Below are positions 1-5,856 of a DNA stretch of 9,659 nt, one piece after another; the stretch's first letter is position 1; each line of letters opens with the position of its first letter. Source of the DNA: an uncultured Terriglobus sp. (GTDB lineage Bacteria; Acidobacteriota; Terriglobia; Terriglobales; Acidobacteriaceae); NCBI GenBank assembly GCA_937859825.1, contig CALMAP010000164.1:3587-13245 (forward strand), given 5' to 3'. Below the pieces are notes generated by a model, which was not told the DNA's origin, made no database searches, and saw nothing but the letters and a program-made list of their open reading frames with translations. Made by a program: the position numbers and the translations under genes.

Positions 1-302
1 GCATCTTCATGCAAGGGGATAAGCTTGTTCTCAAGTGTGATGTCCCGTCAAAAGTGGTTTCGAACCGCATCTGGGATGTGATCAAAAAGGTCGATCCAAA
101 CTACGCAGATTTCGAGATTCAGATGGCCGTGAAGGGCAGCGAATCACAGCCTTACACGATCAAGCAGGGAGATACACTTAGTGCGATCTGCCTGAAGTTT
201 TATGGACATGCCAATAAGTACCCTGAAGTGGCACAGGCGAACCACATCGATGCGAACAAAATCCCGGTCGGCGAGACGATTCAGCTTCCCGTGCTTTCCT
301 GA
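1..302 (+). CDS. BON/LysM domain protein, 5' end outside window
   Basis: The C-terminal part of a small LysM protein. Numbering from the ATG at 9, residues 48-94 form a LysM module (YTIKQGDTLSAI, then FYGHANKYPEVAQAN, then IPVGETIQLP), a fold that binds peptidoglycan or related N-acetylglucosamine polymers. Residues 1-41 (GDKLVLKCDVPSKVV..., ending in a VDPNYADFEI strand) resemble the second half of a BON domain, giving the BON-LysM order of E. coli Kbp/YgaU. The frame stays open to the left edge (Ile-Phe before the Met), and the BON-like part would lack its first helix and strand if translation began at 9. The real start is therefore probably upstream and the gene is listed as partial. The stop is TGA at 300-302, followed 18 nt later by a palindromic terminator. 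The LysM call is firm; the BON call and any Kbp-like potassium-binding role are tentative. Confidence 0.85.
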   Translation, partial: IFMQGDKLVLKCDVPSKVVSNRIWDVIKKVDPNYADFEIQMAVKGSESQPYTIKQGDTLSAICLKFYGHANKYPEVAQANHIDANKIPVGETIQLPVLS

Positions 303-320
303 GCAAAAGGCATAGGCATC

Positions 321-348
321 GAAGGGGCCACCCTAGGGTGGCCCCTTC
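321..348. terminator. Perfect 28-bp palindromic terminator between convergent genes
   Basis: The arm GAAGGGGCCACCC at 321-333 is followed by TA and its exact reverse complement at 336-348, a fully symmetric GC-rich hairpin. It starts 18 nt after the stop of the LysM gene and lies 51 nt beyond the stop of the YidB-like gene on the other strand. On the plus strand a moderately T-rich stretch follows (TAATTTGTT); on the minus strand the following sequence is not T-rich. It probably ends plus-strand transcription best and blocks read-through from the other side. Confidence 0.8.
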
Positions 349-399
349 TAATTTGTTGGGTTACTACTGCTTGAGTGATGCTTCCAGACCAGCTGTGCG

Positions 400-825
400 T
401 TACAAGATTCTTCCCAGCACGGATTGAAGAACACTGCCCATCTCGGGTTGCGCTCCCGTCTGTGCTCCCTGCTGATCTACATGCCCGTTCGAAACAAGTT
501 TATTAATGAGGAGGGGTACAGCGACTCCCATGCCCATCTTGACCATGGTCGGAGACATGCCCGTCTTTTGGGCGATACTGTCGATGATGCCGGTTCCACT
601 CAGCCCCTGCTCCATTTCATCGGGAGCAGCCGGAGCAGTTTGACCTGAACCCCACTGCTGGACCTGCCCGCCCATGCCGTTCTGGTGGAATGCCTGCAAA
701 AGACCACCCAGTCCGCCGGGTCGGTTCTGCAATTCCTCCATCAAACCACCTGTAACCTGCCCGTTCGGTGTAGCGGACGTTCCACCCTGGCCCGCCATCG
801 ACTGAATCATATCCATGATTCCCAT
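400..825 (-). CDS. YidB-like DUF937 family protein
   Basis: A 141-residue protein resembling the YidB/DUF937 family, whose molecular role is poorly known. It begins MGIMDMIQSM, has a Gly/Gln-rich linker, then the family core GGLGGLLQAFHQNGMGGQVQ at about 38-55 and a helical region (IIDSIAQKTGMSPTMVKMG, then a hydrophobic VAVPLLINKL) at about 80-110. It ends with a short amphipathic helix (GSVLQSVLGRIL). The start at 825 is set by GGAG at 834-837, 8 nt upstream. The frame is open further upstream to about 1191, but that extension overlaps the next gene in another frame and reads as Arg/Ser-rich nonsense. The gene follows the GlsB-like gene by 23 nt, so the two are probably one transcript. Family call fairly sure; function unknown, with stress linkage suggested only by the neighbours. 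Confidence 0.82.
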   Translation of the reverse strand: MGIMDMIQSMAGQGGTSATPNGQVTGGLMEELQNRPGGLGGLLQAFHQNGMGGQVQQWGSGQTAPAAPDEMEQGLSGTGIIDSIAQKTGMSPTMVKMGMGVAVPLLINKLVSNGHVDQQGAQTGAQPEMGSVLQSVLGRIL

Positions 826-833
826 ATTCCAAT

Positions 834-837
834 CTCC
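834..837 (-). promoter_or_regulatory. Shine-Dalgarno site of the YidB-like gene
   Basis: GGAG on the minus strand lies 8 nt before the ATG at 825. It fixes the start there rather than at any upstream codon in the same open frame, and sits in the 23-nt gap after the GlsB-like gene. Confidence 0.7.
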
Positions 838-848
838 ATTCTTCTTTT

Positions 849-1103
849 CTAAGCGGTGCGACTGCCGATAACAAGACGCAGCAGAAAGGTGAGTAGAACC
901 GCGCCAACGACGGCAACGAGAACTGTGTATAGTAGCCCTCCCTGGCCTGCGAAGCCGAGGGAACGCATGATGAAGCCTCCAACCACGGCACCGATGATAC
1001 CGATCACAATGTCCATGAACGGACCAAAGCCGCTTCCTTTCATGATCTTGCCTGTAAGGAAGCCTGCGATCAGACCTACGATGATCCACCAGAGGAACGC
1101 CAT
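849..1103 (-). CDS. GlsB/YeaQ/YmgE family stress-response membrane protein
   Basis: An 84-residue, very hydrophobic protein with the typical layout of the transglycosylase-associated (PF04226) family. A first membrane helix (about 4-20, WWIIVGLIAGFLTG) is followed by a KIMKGSGFGPFMDIVIGIIG segment containing the family's Gly-rich turn. A second helix covers about 29-49 and a third about 57-80, with a short basic end (IGSRTA). The length equals the usual family size. These are inner-membrane proteins often induced by general, acid or osmotic stress; the biochemical role is not established despite the family name. The start is supported by AAGGA at 1110-1114, 6 nt upstream. It is the first gene of a likely two-gene unit with the YidB-like gene. 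Confidence 0.92.
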   Translation of the reverse strand: MAFLWWIIVGLIAGFLTGKIMKGSGFGPFMDIVIGIIGAVVGGFIMRSLGFAGQGGLLYTVLVAVVGAVLLTFLLRLVIGSRTA

Positions 1104-1233
1104 GAGTTGTCCTTATGTTGCTGCTTGTTGTAGTTACCGAGAAATTGTTAAAAGTTGCTAAAGAGGCATCTAGCTCCGCTGCCTTGAGCACGACATCAAC
1201 ATGCCATCTACAAATGGCTCTCTGCAGAAATCT
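1104..1233. other. Intergenic region upstream of the GlsB-like gene
   Basis: A 130-bp gap between the DUF892 stop and the GlsB-like start, both on the minus strand, noticeably more AT-rich than its surroundings near 1140-1170. It should hold the promoter of the GlsB/YidB-like pair, but no box pair of convincing quality could be picked. A short inverted repeat, GCCATCTACAAATGGC at 1203-1218 (5-bp stem), lies just downstream of the DUF892 gene; it lacks a T tract and is at best a weak terminator. Confidence 0.35.
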
Positions 1234-1851
1234 TTACGTGGATTTCTTTTTGGGCACAGACTTCAACACAGGAGCGGCTGTAGCTTCATCTTCTTCGCTT
1301 TCGTGTTCCGACTTCTTTTCTTCAGGGTTTTTCTCCTCGTCCTCTTCATCCTCATCGTCTTCTTCTGACTCCTGAGCGTCTGCGTCCTTCAGGATCGCTG
1401 TCGCACCGGTCAAAATGCCTTTGGCAGCCGCCTGCTCCTCGTTGAGGGATTCAGTCAAAAGCTTCGCACTATCAGCTTCTTTAAGGGTTTTGGCCATCGC
1501 GAGCGCTGCACTGTATCCAGCGATTTCGTAGTGCTCAGTGCGTAGCGAGGCTCCGACGATTCCGGCGTCTTTTAGCGCGCCCTCCTCATCTTCTTCGAGG
1601 GCTTCGGTGACTTCCTTGATGCAGCCTTCCATGCCGCTGCAGTGTTTCCCTGTTGCTTTTTCCCCAAGCTGTTCAAAGATCTGCTTCAGGCGGTTTACCT
1701 GAGTCTTGGTCTGCTCCAGATGCTCAGTTAGAAGAGCCTTCATTTTTTCATCAGAAACCTGCTTCACCGTCTTGGGCAGCGACTTTAACTGCTGGTTCTC
1801 AGCGCTATATAAATCGCGCATTTCATCAATCCATACTTCTTTCAAACTCAT
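1234..1851 (-). CDS. DUF892 (YciE/YciF) ferritin-like protein with acidic tail
   Basis: A 205-residue protein. Residues 1-155 match the DUF892 ferritin-like four-helix family. Visible landmarks are LYSAENQQLKSLPK (14-27), TEHLEQT (42-48), CSGMEGCIKE (71-80), LRTEHYEIAGYSAALAMAK (103-121) and LNEEQAA (136-142). Residues E18, E46, E75, E106/H107/E109 and E139 are the expected metal-ligand candidates, so a di-iron site looks intact. In E. coli the related yciE/yciF genes are stress and stationary-phase associated. The C-terminal 50 residues are unusual: a Glu/Asp run at about 161-189 with scattered Lys, then a hydrophobic patch (APVLKSV) and a PKKKST end. The ATG at 1851 was chosen because AGAGGA lies 7 nt upstream and the family homology begins there (MSLKEVWIDEMRDLYSAE); a further 25 codons are open upstream. 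Monocistronic or first of the stress cluster. Confidence 0.9.
   Translation of the reverse strand: MSLKEVWIDEMRDLYSAENQQLKSLPKTVKQVSDEKMKALLTEHLEQTKTQVNRLKQIFEQLGEKATGKHCSGMEGCIKEVTEALEEDEEGALKDAGIVGASLRTEHYEIAGYSAALAMAKTLKEADSAKLLTESLNEEQAAAKGILTGATAILKDADAQESEEDDEDEEDEEKNPEEKKSEHESEEDEATAAPVLKSVPKKKST
1269..1368. repeat. GAA/GAT low-complexity tract encoding the acidic tail
   Basis: On the plus strand this is a run of CTT, TTC, CTC and CAT triplets, the complement of GAA/GAG/GAT codons in the DUF892 gene. It encodes the Glu/Asp-rich tail. The near-repeating triplets make it a plausible site of length variation by slippage. Confidence 0.6.
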
Positions 1852-2077
1852 CGTCGTATCCTCTTGATGTTCGTCGGATGCGAGATTACCTTTTAGGACT
1901 GCACGAGTAGGCGAAAGTCGACGCATATGAGCAGCAAATCGCCGTTTGCGCGACTTACCGCATAAGGTTTCCTGGAAGCAGCAGTCACGTGAAAGTAGGA
2001 GGGTGGGGGTGACCTGAGGAAGTGGCCCTCAGAAGGAGAACAACGAGGAGTGAGTGCGAGGTCAACGAACATACGAC
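1852..2077. other. Intergenic region between response regulator and DUF892 genes
   Basis: A 226-bp gap, the largest in the window, between two minus-strand genes. It should hold the end of the kinase/regulator transcript and the promoter of the DUF892 gene. A 6-bp stem with 7-nt loop (CTGAGG at 2014-2019, CCTCAG at 2027-2032) lies 46 nt after the regulator stop, but no T tract follows. A second short inverted repeat, GCAAA at 1934-1938 and TTTGC at 1945-1949, lies in the likely promoter area. A GGAAAC element on the minus strand near 1966-1971 resembles an ECF-type -35 box, but no matching -10 was convincing. A 62-codon open frame across the region shows no protein-like features. Confidence 0.3.
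1859..1864 (-). promoter_or_regulatory. Shine-Dalgarno site of the DUF892 gene
   Basis: AGAGGA on the minus strand with 7-nt spacing to the ATG at 1851. It decides between this start and the upstream in-frame ATG at 1926, which would add 25 residues without family similarity. Confidence 0.75.
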
Positions 2078-2698
2078 TCAAAGCTGAACCAGTCCACGGA
2101 TCAGCGAGGCGATTGCTGCTTCCGTGCGGTCGGAAACGTCAAGCTTGGCGTAGAGGGCGTTCAGGTGGTTCTTGATTGTGCTGGGACTGATCTGGAGAAT
2201 GCCCGCAATCTCCCGGTTGGTGAGGCCGCGCGTTAGCAGCAGCAGGATCTCCTGTTCCCGCTCAGAAAGAGCCTGCCGGCTCAGGCGCTCGGCCAGACGC
2301 GAGGCGATGGTGAGCGGTATGTGCTTACGCCCTTCGCGCACGTTGCGAACGGCTTCGCTCAGCTCGTCACGCATGGCATCCTTCAGCAAAAACCCGAGGG
2401 CACCTAACTGCAGCGCGCGATAAATTTCTTCCTCGGTCCCAAAGCTGGTCAGCACCAGCACACGCGCCTCCGCATCGTGGCGCCGGATCTGCTCCAACGC
2501 GTCCAGGCCGTCCGTGCCGGGCATGCGCATGTCCAGGATCAGCAGGTCCGGGCGCTCGTTCTGGTAGAGGCGCACGCACTCGTCTCCGTTGGAGGCCTCA
2601 CCGACCACCTGCATGCCTTCGGATTCGAGAAACGCTTTCAGACCCATGCGGAAGACGACATGGTCGTCGGCAATAATCACCCGGACAAGTTCAGGCAT
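2078..2698 (-). CDS. NarL/FixJ-family response regulator (REC + LuxR HTH)
   Basis: A 206-residue two-component regulator of standard length. The receiver domain (about 5-120) has the acidic pair D11-D12, phospho-acceptor D56 (LLILDMRMPGTDG), T84 of the LVLTS strand and K106 of the GFLLKD motif, so all signalling residues are present. A GerE/LuxR helix-turn-helix follows at about 144-200 (LSEREQEILLLLTRGLTNRE, then SPSTIKNHLNALYAKLDVSD), predicted to bind DNA as a dimer after phosphorylation. The gene overlaps the kinase gene by 8 nt (ATGCCTGA) and has GAGG 5 nt before its ATG, so translation is coupled to the kinase. Its targets cannot be read from the window; flanking genes such as the receptor or the solute-binding protein are candidates only by position. 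Confidence 0.95.
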   Translation of the reverse strand: MPELVRVIIADDHVVFRMGLKAFLESEGMQVVGEASNGDECVRLYQNERPDLLILDMRMPGTDGLDALEQIRRHDAEARVLVLTSFGTEEEIYRALQLGALGFLLKDAMRDELSEAVRNVREGRKHIPLTIASRLAERLSRQALSEREQEILLLLTRGLTNREIAGILQISPSTIKNHLNALYAKLDVSDRTEAAIASLIRGLVQL

Positions 2699-4238
2699 GG
2701 CGACCTCGTTGATGCAGATGAGTTTGGCTCCCTAAGCCACTACTGCTTGTGCGCAAAGGCACGCCTTTTCGCCGGAGCAGGCGGCCGTCCTGCACGGGTA
2801 TCTCGATGCGGATGGAAGTGCCGCGTGGCAGTTGTGCTGCCTGGATGATGCCGCGCATGGTTTGCACACGTTCCCGAATCCCGAGCAGGCCGAAGTGGCC
2901 TGACGGCGCGTTGTGGAGCAGGTTCGGATCCATGCCGGTGCCGTCGTCTTCCACCAGCACAACGAGCGCATGGTCGCCCATGCTGACCTCTACCCGAATG
3001 TTCGAAGCGGACGCGTGCTGCTGCGCGTTCGAGATCAGTTCCTGAACGATGCGGTACACGTTCTCCGCGATCGTTGGCAGCAGCAGCACGCCGTTCGCAC
3101 CGGCGAATGTCATCTCCAGGTGCTGCCCGGGAACGTCCTGCAGGTGCCTGGCCATTTGTTCCAGCATGGTTTGTAACGGCATGTCGCGAGAGAAGGCGCG
3201 CAGTGCGGCGATGGACCGGTGCGCCTCGGCCCGGCTGTGTTTCACCATGCGCAGGGCCATGCCGAGGTGCTGTGCGGCGGCATGATCGTCCTGCAGCTTC
3301 GTGCGCACCACTTCCAACTGCAGCGCAATGCCGGCAAAGCCCTGTGCCAGCGTGTCATGAATGTCGCGCGCGATGCGCGCCCGTTCGGACAGTACGGCGT
3401 TATAGCGCCGCTTTACCTGTTGCAGGTGAACCACCTGGATGCAGACACCGAGCAGCAGCGCAAACGCAAACAGGTAGGAAAGGTGGCGCACATTCCACCA
3501 GCCCGGGCCGTGCACCACCTCCATGTCTTCGGGAGAGGTGACCAGGAGCACAAAGCTGCCTTCCGCGCTGGAGTACTGCGTGGGCGAGAGCAGCAGAATG
3601 CCGTTTAGCCGCATGGTCGCGCCGGGCTCGAGCTTGTTCATGGAGAAGGCGCCGGTGCCGGCAACAGTGTCCTGCTCCAGCCGTGCGGTAAAAAACTGGT
3701 GATCACCCTGCAGGCTGAGCACCGCCCCCTTCGGCTGCCGGTCCATACGAGTTAACACGCCGGTGGTCTGCACATAATGCAGGTTGTAGCGGCCGTCCGC
3801 CGCGCGGTCTGGGGTGATGGCCAGCGGCAGCGGTGGGGAGCTGTGCCACAGCGTCTGGATCGAGGAAGCCTCTACGATCGCACCGCCCTCTTCTACGAGG
3901 CTGGTTCCCATCACCTCGGCTTCGTCGCCGATGGTGAGCGGGTACGGGTGCCCGGTCCGCAGTTCGACCGCGCCGGTCTGGTCCTGCATGATGACTCGGT
4001 CGCGGGTATGTGTGATGGTGCCGCGCAGCAGCACCGGGCGGTGCTCCCGCCCGGACTCTCCTTCAAGAACACTGCGGATGGAAACAAGCACCGGCCTGCC
4101 CGCGAGGTGTGCCTGCGCATGGCAGCAGGCTGTGGCCGCGAGCCACAAAAGAAGAAGGCACTTGGCAGTCCCTATTCCACCGCGCCATACTGCCGAGAGT
4201 CGCGACTGGAAGACGGTAGCTGAATGATTCCTCTGCAT
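2691..4238 (-). CDS. NarL-type sensor histidine kinase with OB-fold-like periplasmic sensor
   Basis: A 515-residue kinase. A signal peptide or signal anchor covers about 24-43 (CLLLLWLAATACCHAQA). The periplasmic part (about 44-250) contains an OB-fold-like segment, LLRGTITHTRDRVIMQDQTG (70-89), and a possible second copy at about 155-187. One membrane helix follows at about 252-271. The HisKA_3 box ERARIARDIHDTLAQGFAGI (285-304) has phospho-acceptor H294. The HATPase domain shows the N box (E400, N404, H408), DDGTGM (431-436) and GHFGLLGIRERV (447-458). There is no HAMP or PAS domain between the helix and H294. A basic 35-residue tail follows the ATPase core. The ATG at 4238 is the only sensible start before the signal sequence and has no clear Shine-Dalgarno. 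The open frame continues upstream to 4928, but that part is antisense to the divergent gene. It phosphorylates the regulator encoded immediately downstream, to which it is translationally coupled. Confidence 0.92.
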   Translation of the reverse strand: MQRNHSATVFQSRLSAVWRGGIGTAKCLLLLWLAATACCHAQAHLAGRPVLVSIRSVLEGESGREHRPVLLRGTITHTRDRVIMQDQTGAVELRTGHPYPLTIGDEAEVMGTSLVEEGGAIVEASSIQTLWHSSPPLPLAITPDRAADGRYNLHYVQTTGVLTRMDRQPKGAVLSLQGDHQFFTARLEQDTVAGTGAFSMNKLEPGATMRLNGILLLSPTQYSSAEGSFVLLVTSPEDMEVVHGPGWWNVRHLSYLFAFALLLGVCIQVVHLQQVKRRYNAVLSERARIARDIHDTLAQGFAGIALQLEVVRTKLQDDHAAAQHLGMALRMVKHSRAEAHRSIAALRAFSRDMPLQTMLEQMARHLQDVPGQHLEMTFAGANGVLLLPTIAENVYRIVQELISNAQQHASASNIRVEVSMGDHALVVLVEDDGTGMDPNLLHNAPSGHFGLLGIRERVQTMRGIIQAAQLPRGTSIRIEIPVQDGRLLRRKGVPLRTSSSGLGSQTHLHQRGRHA

Positions 4239-4898
4239 AGAACGGCGAGCAGCCGATTTTCTCCCGCATGGCTGGCAGGGGTCGCCGCAATAGGCGTGCT
4301 GATCGCAGTCGCCCTGGCATGGCGTGCGCACAGGCATGCCGTGCAGAACAGCAGCGTGCTTTCCACCGCGCTGAAAGACTGGATACCGTATGAGGGTGCG
4401 TGGGTGAGTGACCAGGGCACCCTCGGCAACCTGCGGAATGGACGCGGCGACAAGCTGGTGAGCAACAGCGCAGTGCCGGACGACCTGCTCTTCTCCGCCG
4501 AGCTTCGATTCGATTCCGAAAGCGATATGCAGTGGGGCGATTCCGGTGTGATTCTGCGGGCGACGAACCTGGCTCGTGGCACAGATGCTTTCTACGGCTA
4601 CTACCTGGGCCTGCGGCCGGTAAGCCGCGAGCTCTTGCTTGGGCGCGAAGAGTTCGACTACGTGAACCTGGCGATCAAGCCGCTGAGTGAGCCGTTGGAG
4701 CTGGGTGCCTGGTACCGGCTGCAGGTGCGTGCGCGTGGATGCCACCTGGAGGCGAGCGCCTTCAACAAACAGGGCGACGAGATCGGCAGCGCCTCGCTGG
4801 ACGACCGGAACTGCCGTTCGCTGCGTGGCGCCGTCGGTTTGCGTTCGTACAGCATGCTCACTTCGTGGCGGCATCTTGTCGTCCGGGAATTGCGTTGA
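4224..4898 (+). CDS. Membrane-anchored LamG/DUF1080-like jelly-roll protein
   Basis: A 224-residue protein with one N-terminal membrane segment (about 15-33, AWLAGVAAIGVLIAVALAW) and a soluble domain of concanavalin-like type. The soluble part shows strand motifs typical of LamG or DUF1080-like domains: LFSAELRFDSES (89-100), DSGVILRA (106-113), YGYYLGLRPVSRELLLGREE (124-143), WYRLQVRARG (163-172) and RGAVGLRSYS (201-210). Such domains usually bind or act on carbohydrate; no catalytic residues could be recognised. C173 and C197 could form a disulfide if the domain is exported. An in-frame TGA directly precedes the ATG, so the start cannot be further upstream; the Shine-Dalgarno is weak. Its start overlaps the divergent kinase start by 15 bp and its end overlaps the convergent lipoprotein gene by 41 bp. 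Exact family and partner unknown; the real-gene call is strong because the domain pattern is coherent. Confidence 0.82.
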   Translation: MIPLHRTASSRFSPAWLAGVAAIGVLIAVALAWRAHRHAVQNSSVLSTALKDWIPYEGAWVSDQGTLGNLRNGRGDKLVSNSAVPDDLLFSAELRFDSESDMQWGDSGVILRATNLARGTDAFYGYYLGLRPVSRELLLGREEFDYVNLAIKPLSEPLELGAWYRLQVRARGCHLEASAFNKQGDEIGSASLDDRNCRSLRGAVGLRSYSMLTSWRHLVVRELR

Positions 4899-5856
4899 GC
4901 TTTGCTGAAGAACTTGCAGGAGTGGCACGGTCCGGTCGCACGTGCAGCGTGACCGGAACCTCCTGCACGCCGCGCAGGTGCAGCCCCTGCATGGAGGCGT
5001 GAAGCATCTGGATGGCCGCCTTGCCGATACCTGTCATGTCTTCGACGACGAGGGAATCAATCTCGCCGCGATCGACGGCGGCGATCCGCGATTCCTCATT
5101 ATCCACGCCGATCAGCAGGGGAGGCTTGCGGTGGTTGCGCAGTTCCGTAGCCGCACCCATGGTGCCGAAAGGGTCCGAGGCGAAGATCAAATCAATGTCG
5201 CCGTGCTGCTGCAGCATGTCGCGCGCCGCCTCGGTCGAGCGGCCCCAGTCCGAGACGCCGTAGGCCATCGCAACGATATCGATCCCCGGCGACTGCTGAC
5301 GCAGGCGCTCGCGAAACGAGCGCTCACGCAGGCTCGATCCTTCCAGCGTGGGACTCACGCCGATCATGCCGACCTTCCCATGTCCGCGCAGCGCCTGTGC
5401 CGCACGGTCGGCGGCCAGCGACCCAATCTCCACATCACTGCTGCCCACGTAGGCGACGTACTGGTCGGATGGGAGGGCGATTGGCGCATCCACGATCACC
5501 ACGGGAATGCCTGCCTCCCGCGCGCGGCGCACGGCGGAGGCGAGCACCATCTGGTGCGTTGGCGAGAGCAGGATGCCGTCCACATGCCGGCGAACGGCGT
5601 CATCCATCATGTCTGCCTGCTGCGTGTAGTCCGCCTCCGATTCCGGGGCCGCCCACTGCACGGCTTCATGCTGCGGGTCGGTTTCGCTCTGCACGCCGGA
5701 ACGGAACTGCCGCCAAATGTCCGTGCCGGTGCTCTTTGAGATCACGGCAATGGTCCGTTTCGGATGGCCATTGTGGCAGGCGCTTAACGAAGCCAGCAGC
5801 ACCGCGAGGGTGCACACGTGTGCGAAGCGCAATCGAACGGAGCCTTGCAGGCTCAT
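4858..5856 (-). CDS. RbsB-like sugar/solute-binding lipoprotein
   Basis: A 332-residue periplasmic-binding protein of the LacI/RbsB type (Peripla_BP_4). The signal peptide ends in a lipobox, LSAC (24-27), so C27 should be lipidated and the protein membrane-tethered. The two lobes follow: RTIAVISKSTGTDIWRQF (34-51), DGILLSPTHQMVL (93-105), GIPVVIVDAP (116-125), YVGSSDVEIGSLAADRAAQA (136-155), KVGMIGVSP (161-169), LRERSFRERL (176-185), DLIFASDPFGTMGA (222-235) and LLIGVDN (247-253). W48, D123, R177/R179, D228 and D252 sit where ribose-type proteins contact ligand. No DNA-binding domain is present, and no ABC permease or ATPase is visible nearby. It starts in an ATGA overlap with the TPR gene stop and lacks its own Shine-Dalgarno, so it depends on coupled translation. 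It may deliver a sugar to a distant transporter or serve as a sensor. Confidence 0.9.
   Translation of the reverse strand: MSLQGSVRLRFAHVCTLAVLLASLSACHNGHPKRTIAVISKSTGTDIWRQFRSGVQSETDPQHEAVQWAAPESEADYTQQADMMDDAVRRHVDGILLSPTHQMVLASAVRRAREAGIPVVIVDAPIALPSDQYVAYVGSSDVEIGSLAADRAAQALRGHGKVGMIGVSPTLEGSSLRERSFRERLRQQSPGIDIVAMAYGVSDWGRSTEAARDMLQQHGDIDLIFASDPFGTMGAATELRNHRKPPLLIGVDNEESRIAAVDRGEIDSLVVEDMTGIGKAAIQMLHASMQGLHLRGVQEVPVTLHVRPDRATPASSSAKLNAIPGRQDAATK
5853..5856 (-). promoter_or_regulatory. ATGA stop-start overlap (translational coupling)
   Basis: On the minus strand the TPR stop TGA and the lipoprotein start ATG share ATGA. No purine-rich Shine-Dalgarno precedes this ATG, so re-initiation by terminating ribosomes is the likely way the lipoprotein is made, tying its amount to the TPR protein. 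Confidence 0.7.

Noticed and set aside
826..1191. Upstream extension of the YidB-like frame
   Set aside because: It overlaps the GlsB-like gene in another frame, reads as Arg/Ser/His-rich sequence and lacks a ribosome site, while GGAG precedes the ATG at 825.
2014..2032. CTGAGG/CCTCAG stem-loop after the response regulator as a terminator
   Set aside because: Only a 6-bp stem with no T tract on the minus strand, so it is described in the intergenic entry but not called as a terminator.
1893..2081. A 62-codon minus-strand open frame in the gap before the DUF892 gene
   Set aside because: No domain, odd composition, and it occupies the likely promoter and 3' region of flanking genes.
4239..4928. 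Upstream extension of the kinase frame by about 230 codons
   Set aside because: It is antisense to the jelly-roll gene, whose protein has a coherent membrane helix and domain pattern, and the extension precedes a normal signal sequence.
4858..5856. LacI-type transcription regulator
   Set aside because: The protein has the same ligand-binding fold, but its N-terminus is a lipoprotein signal with LSAC and there is no helix-turn-helix.
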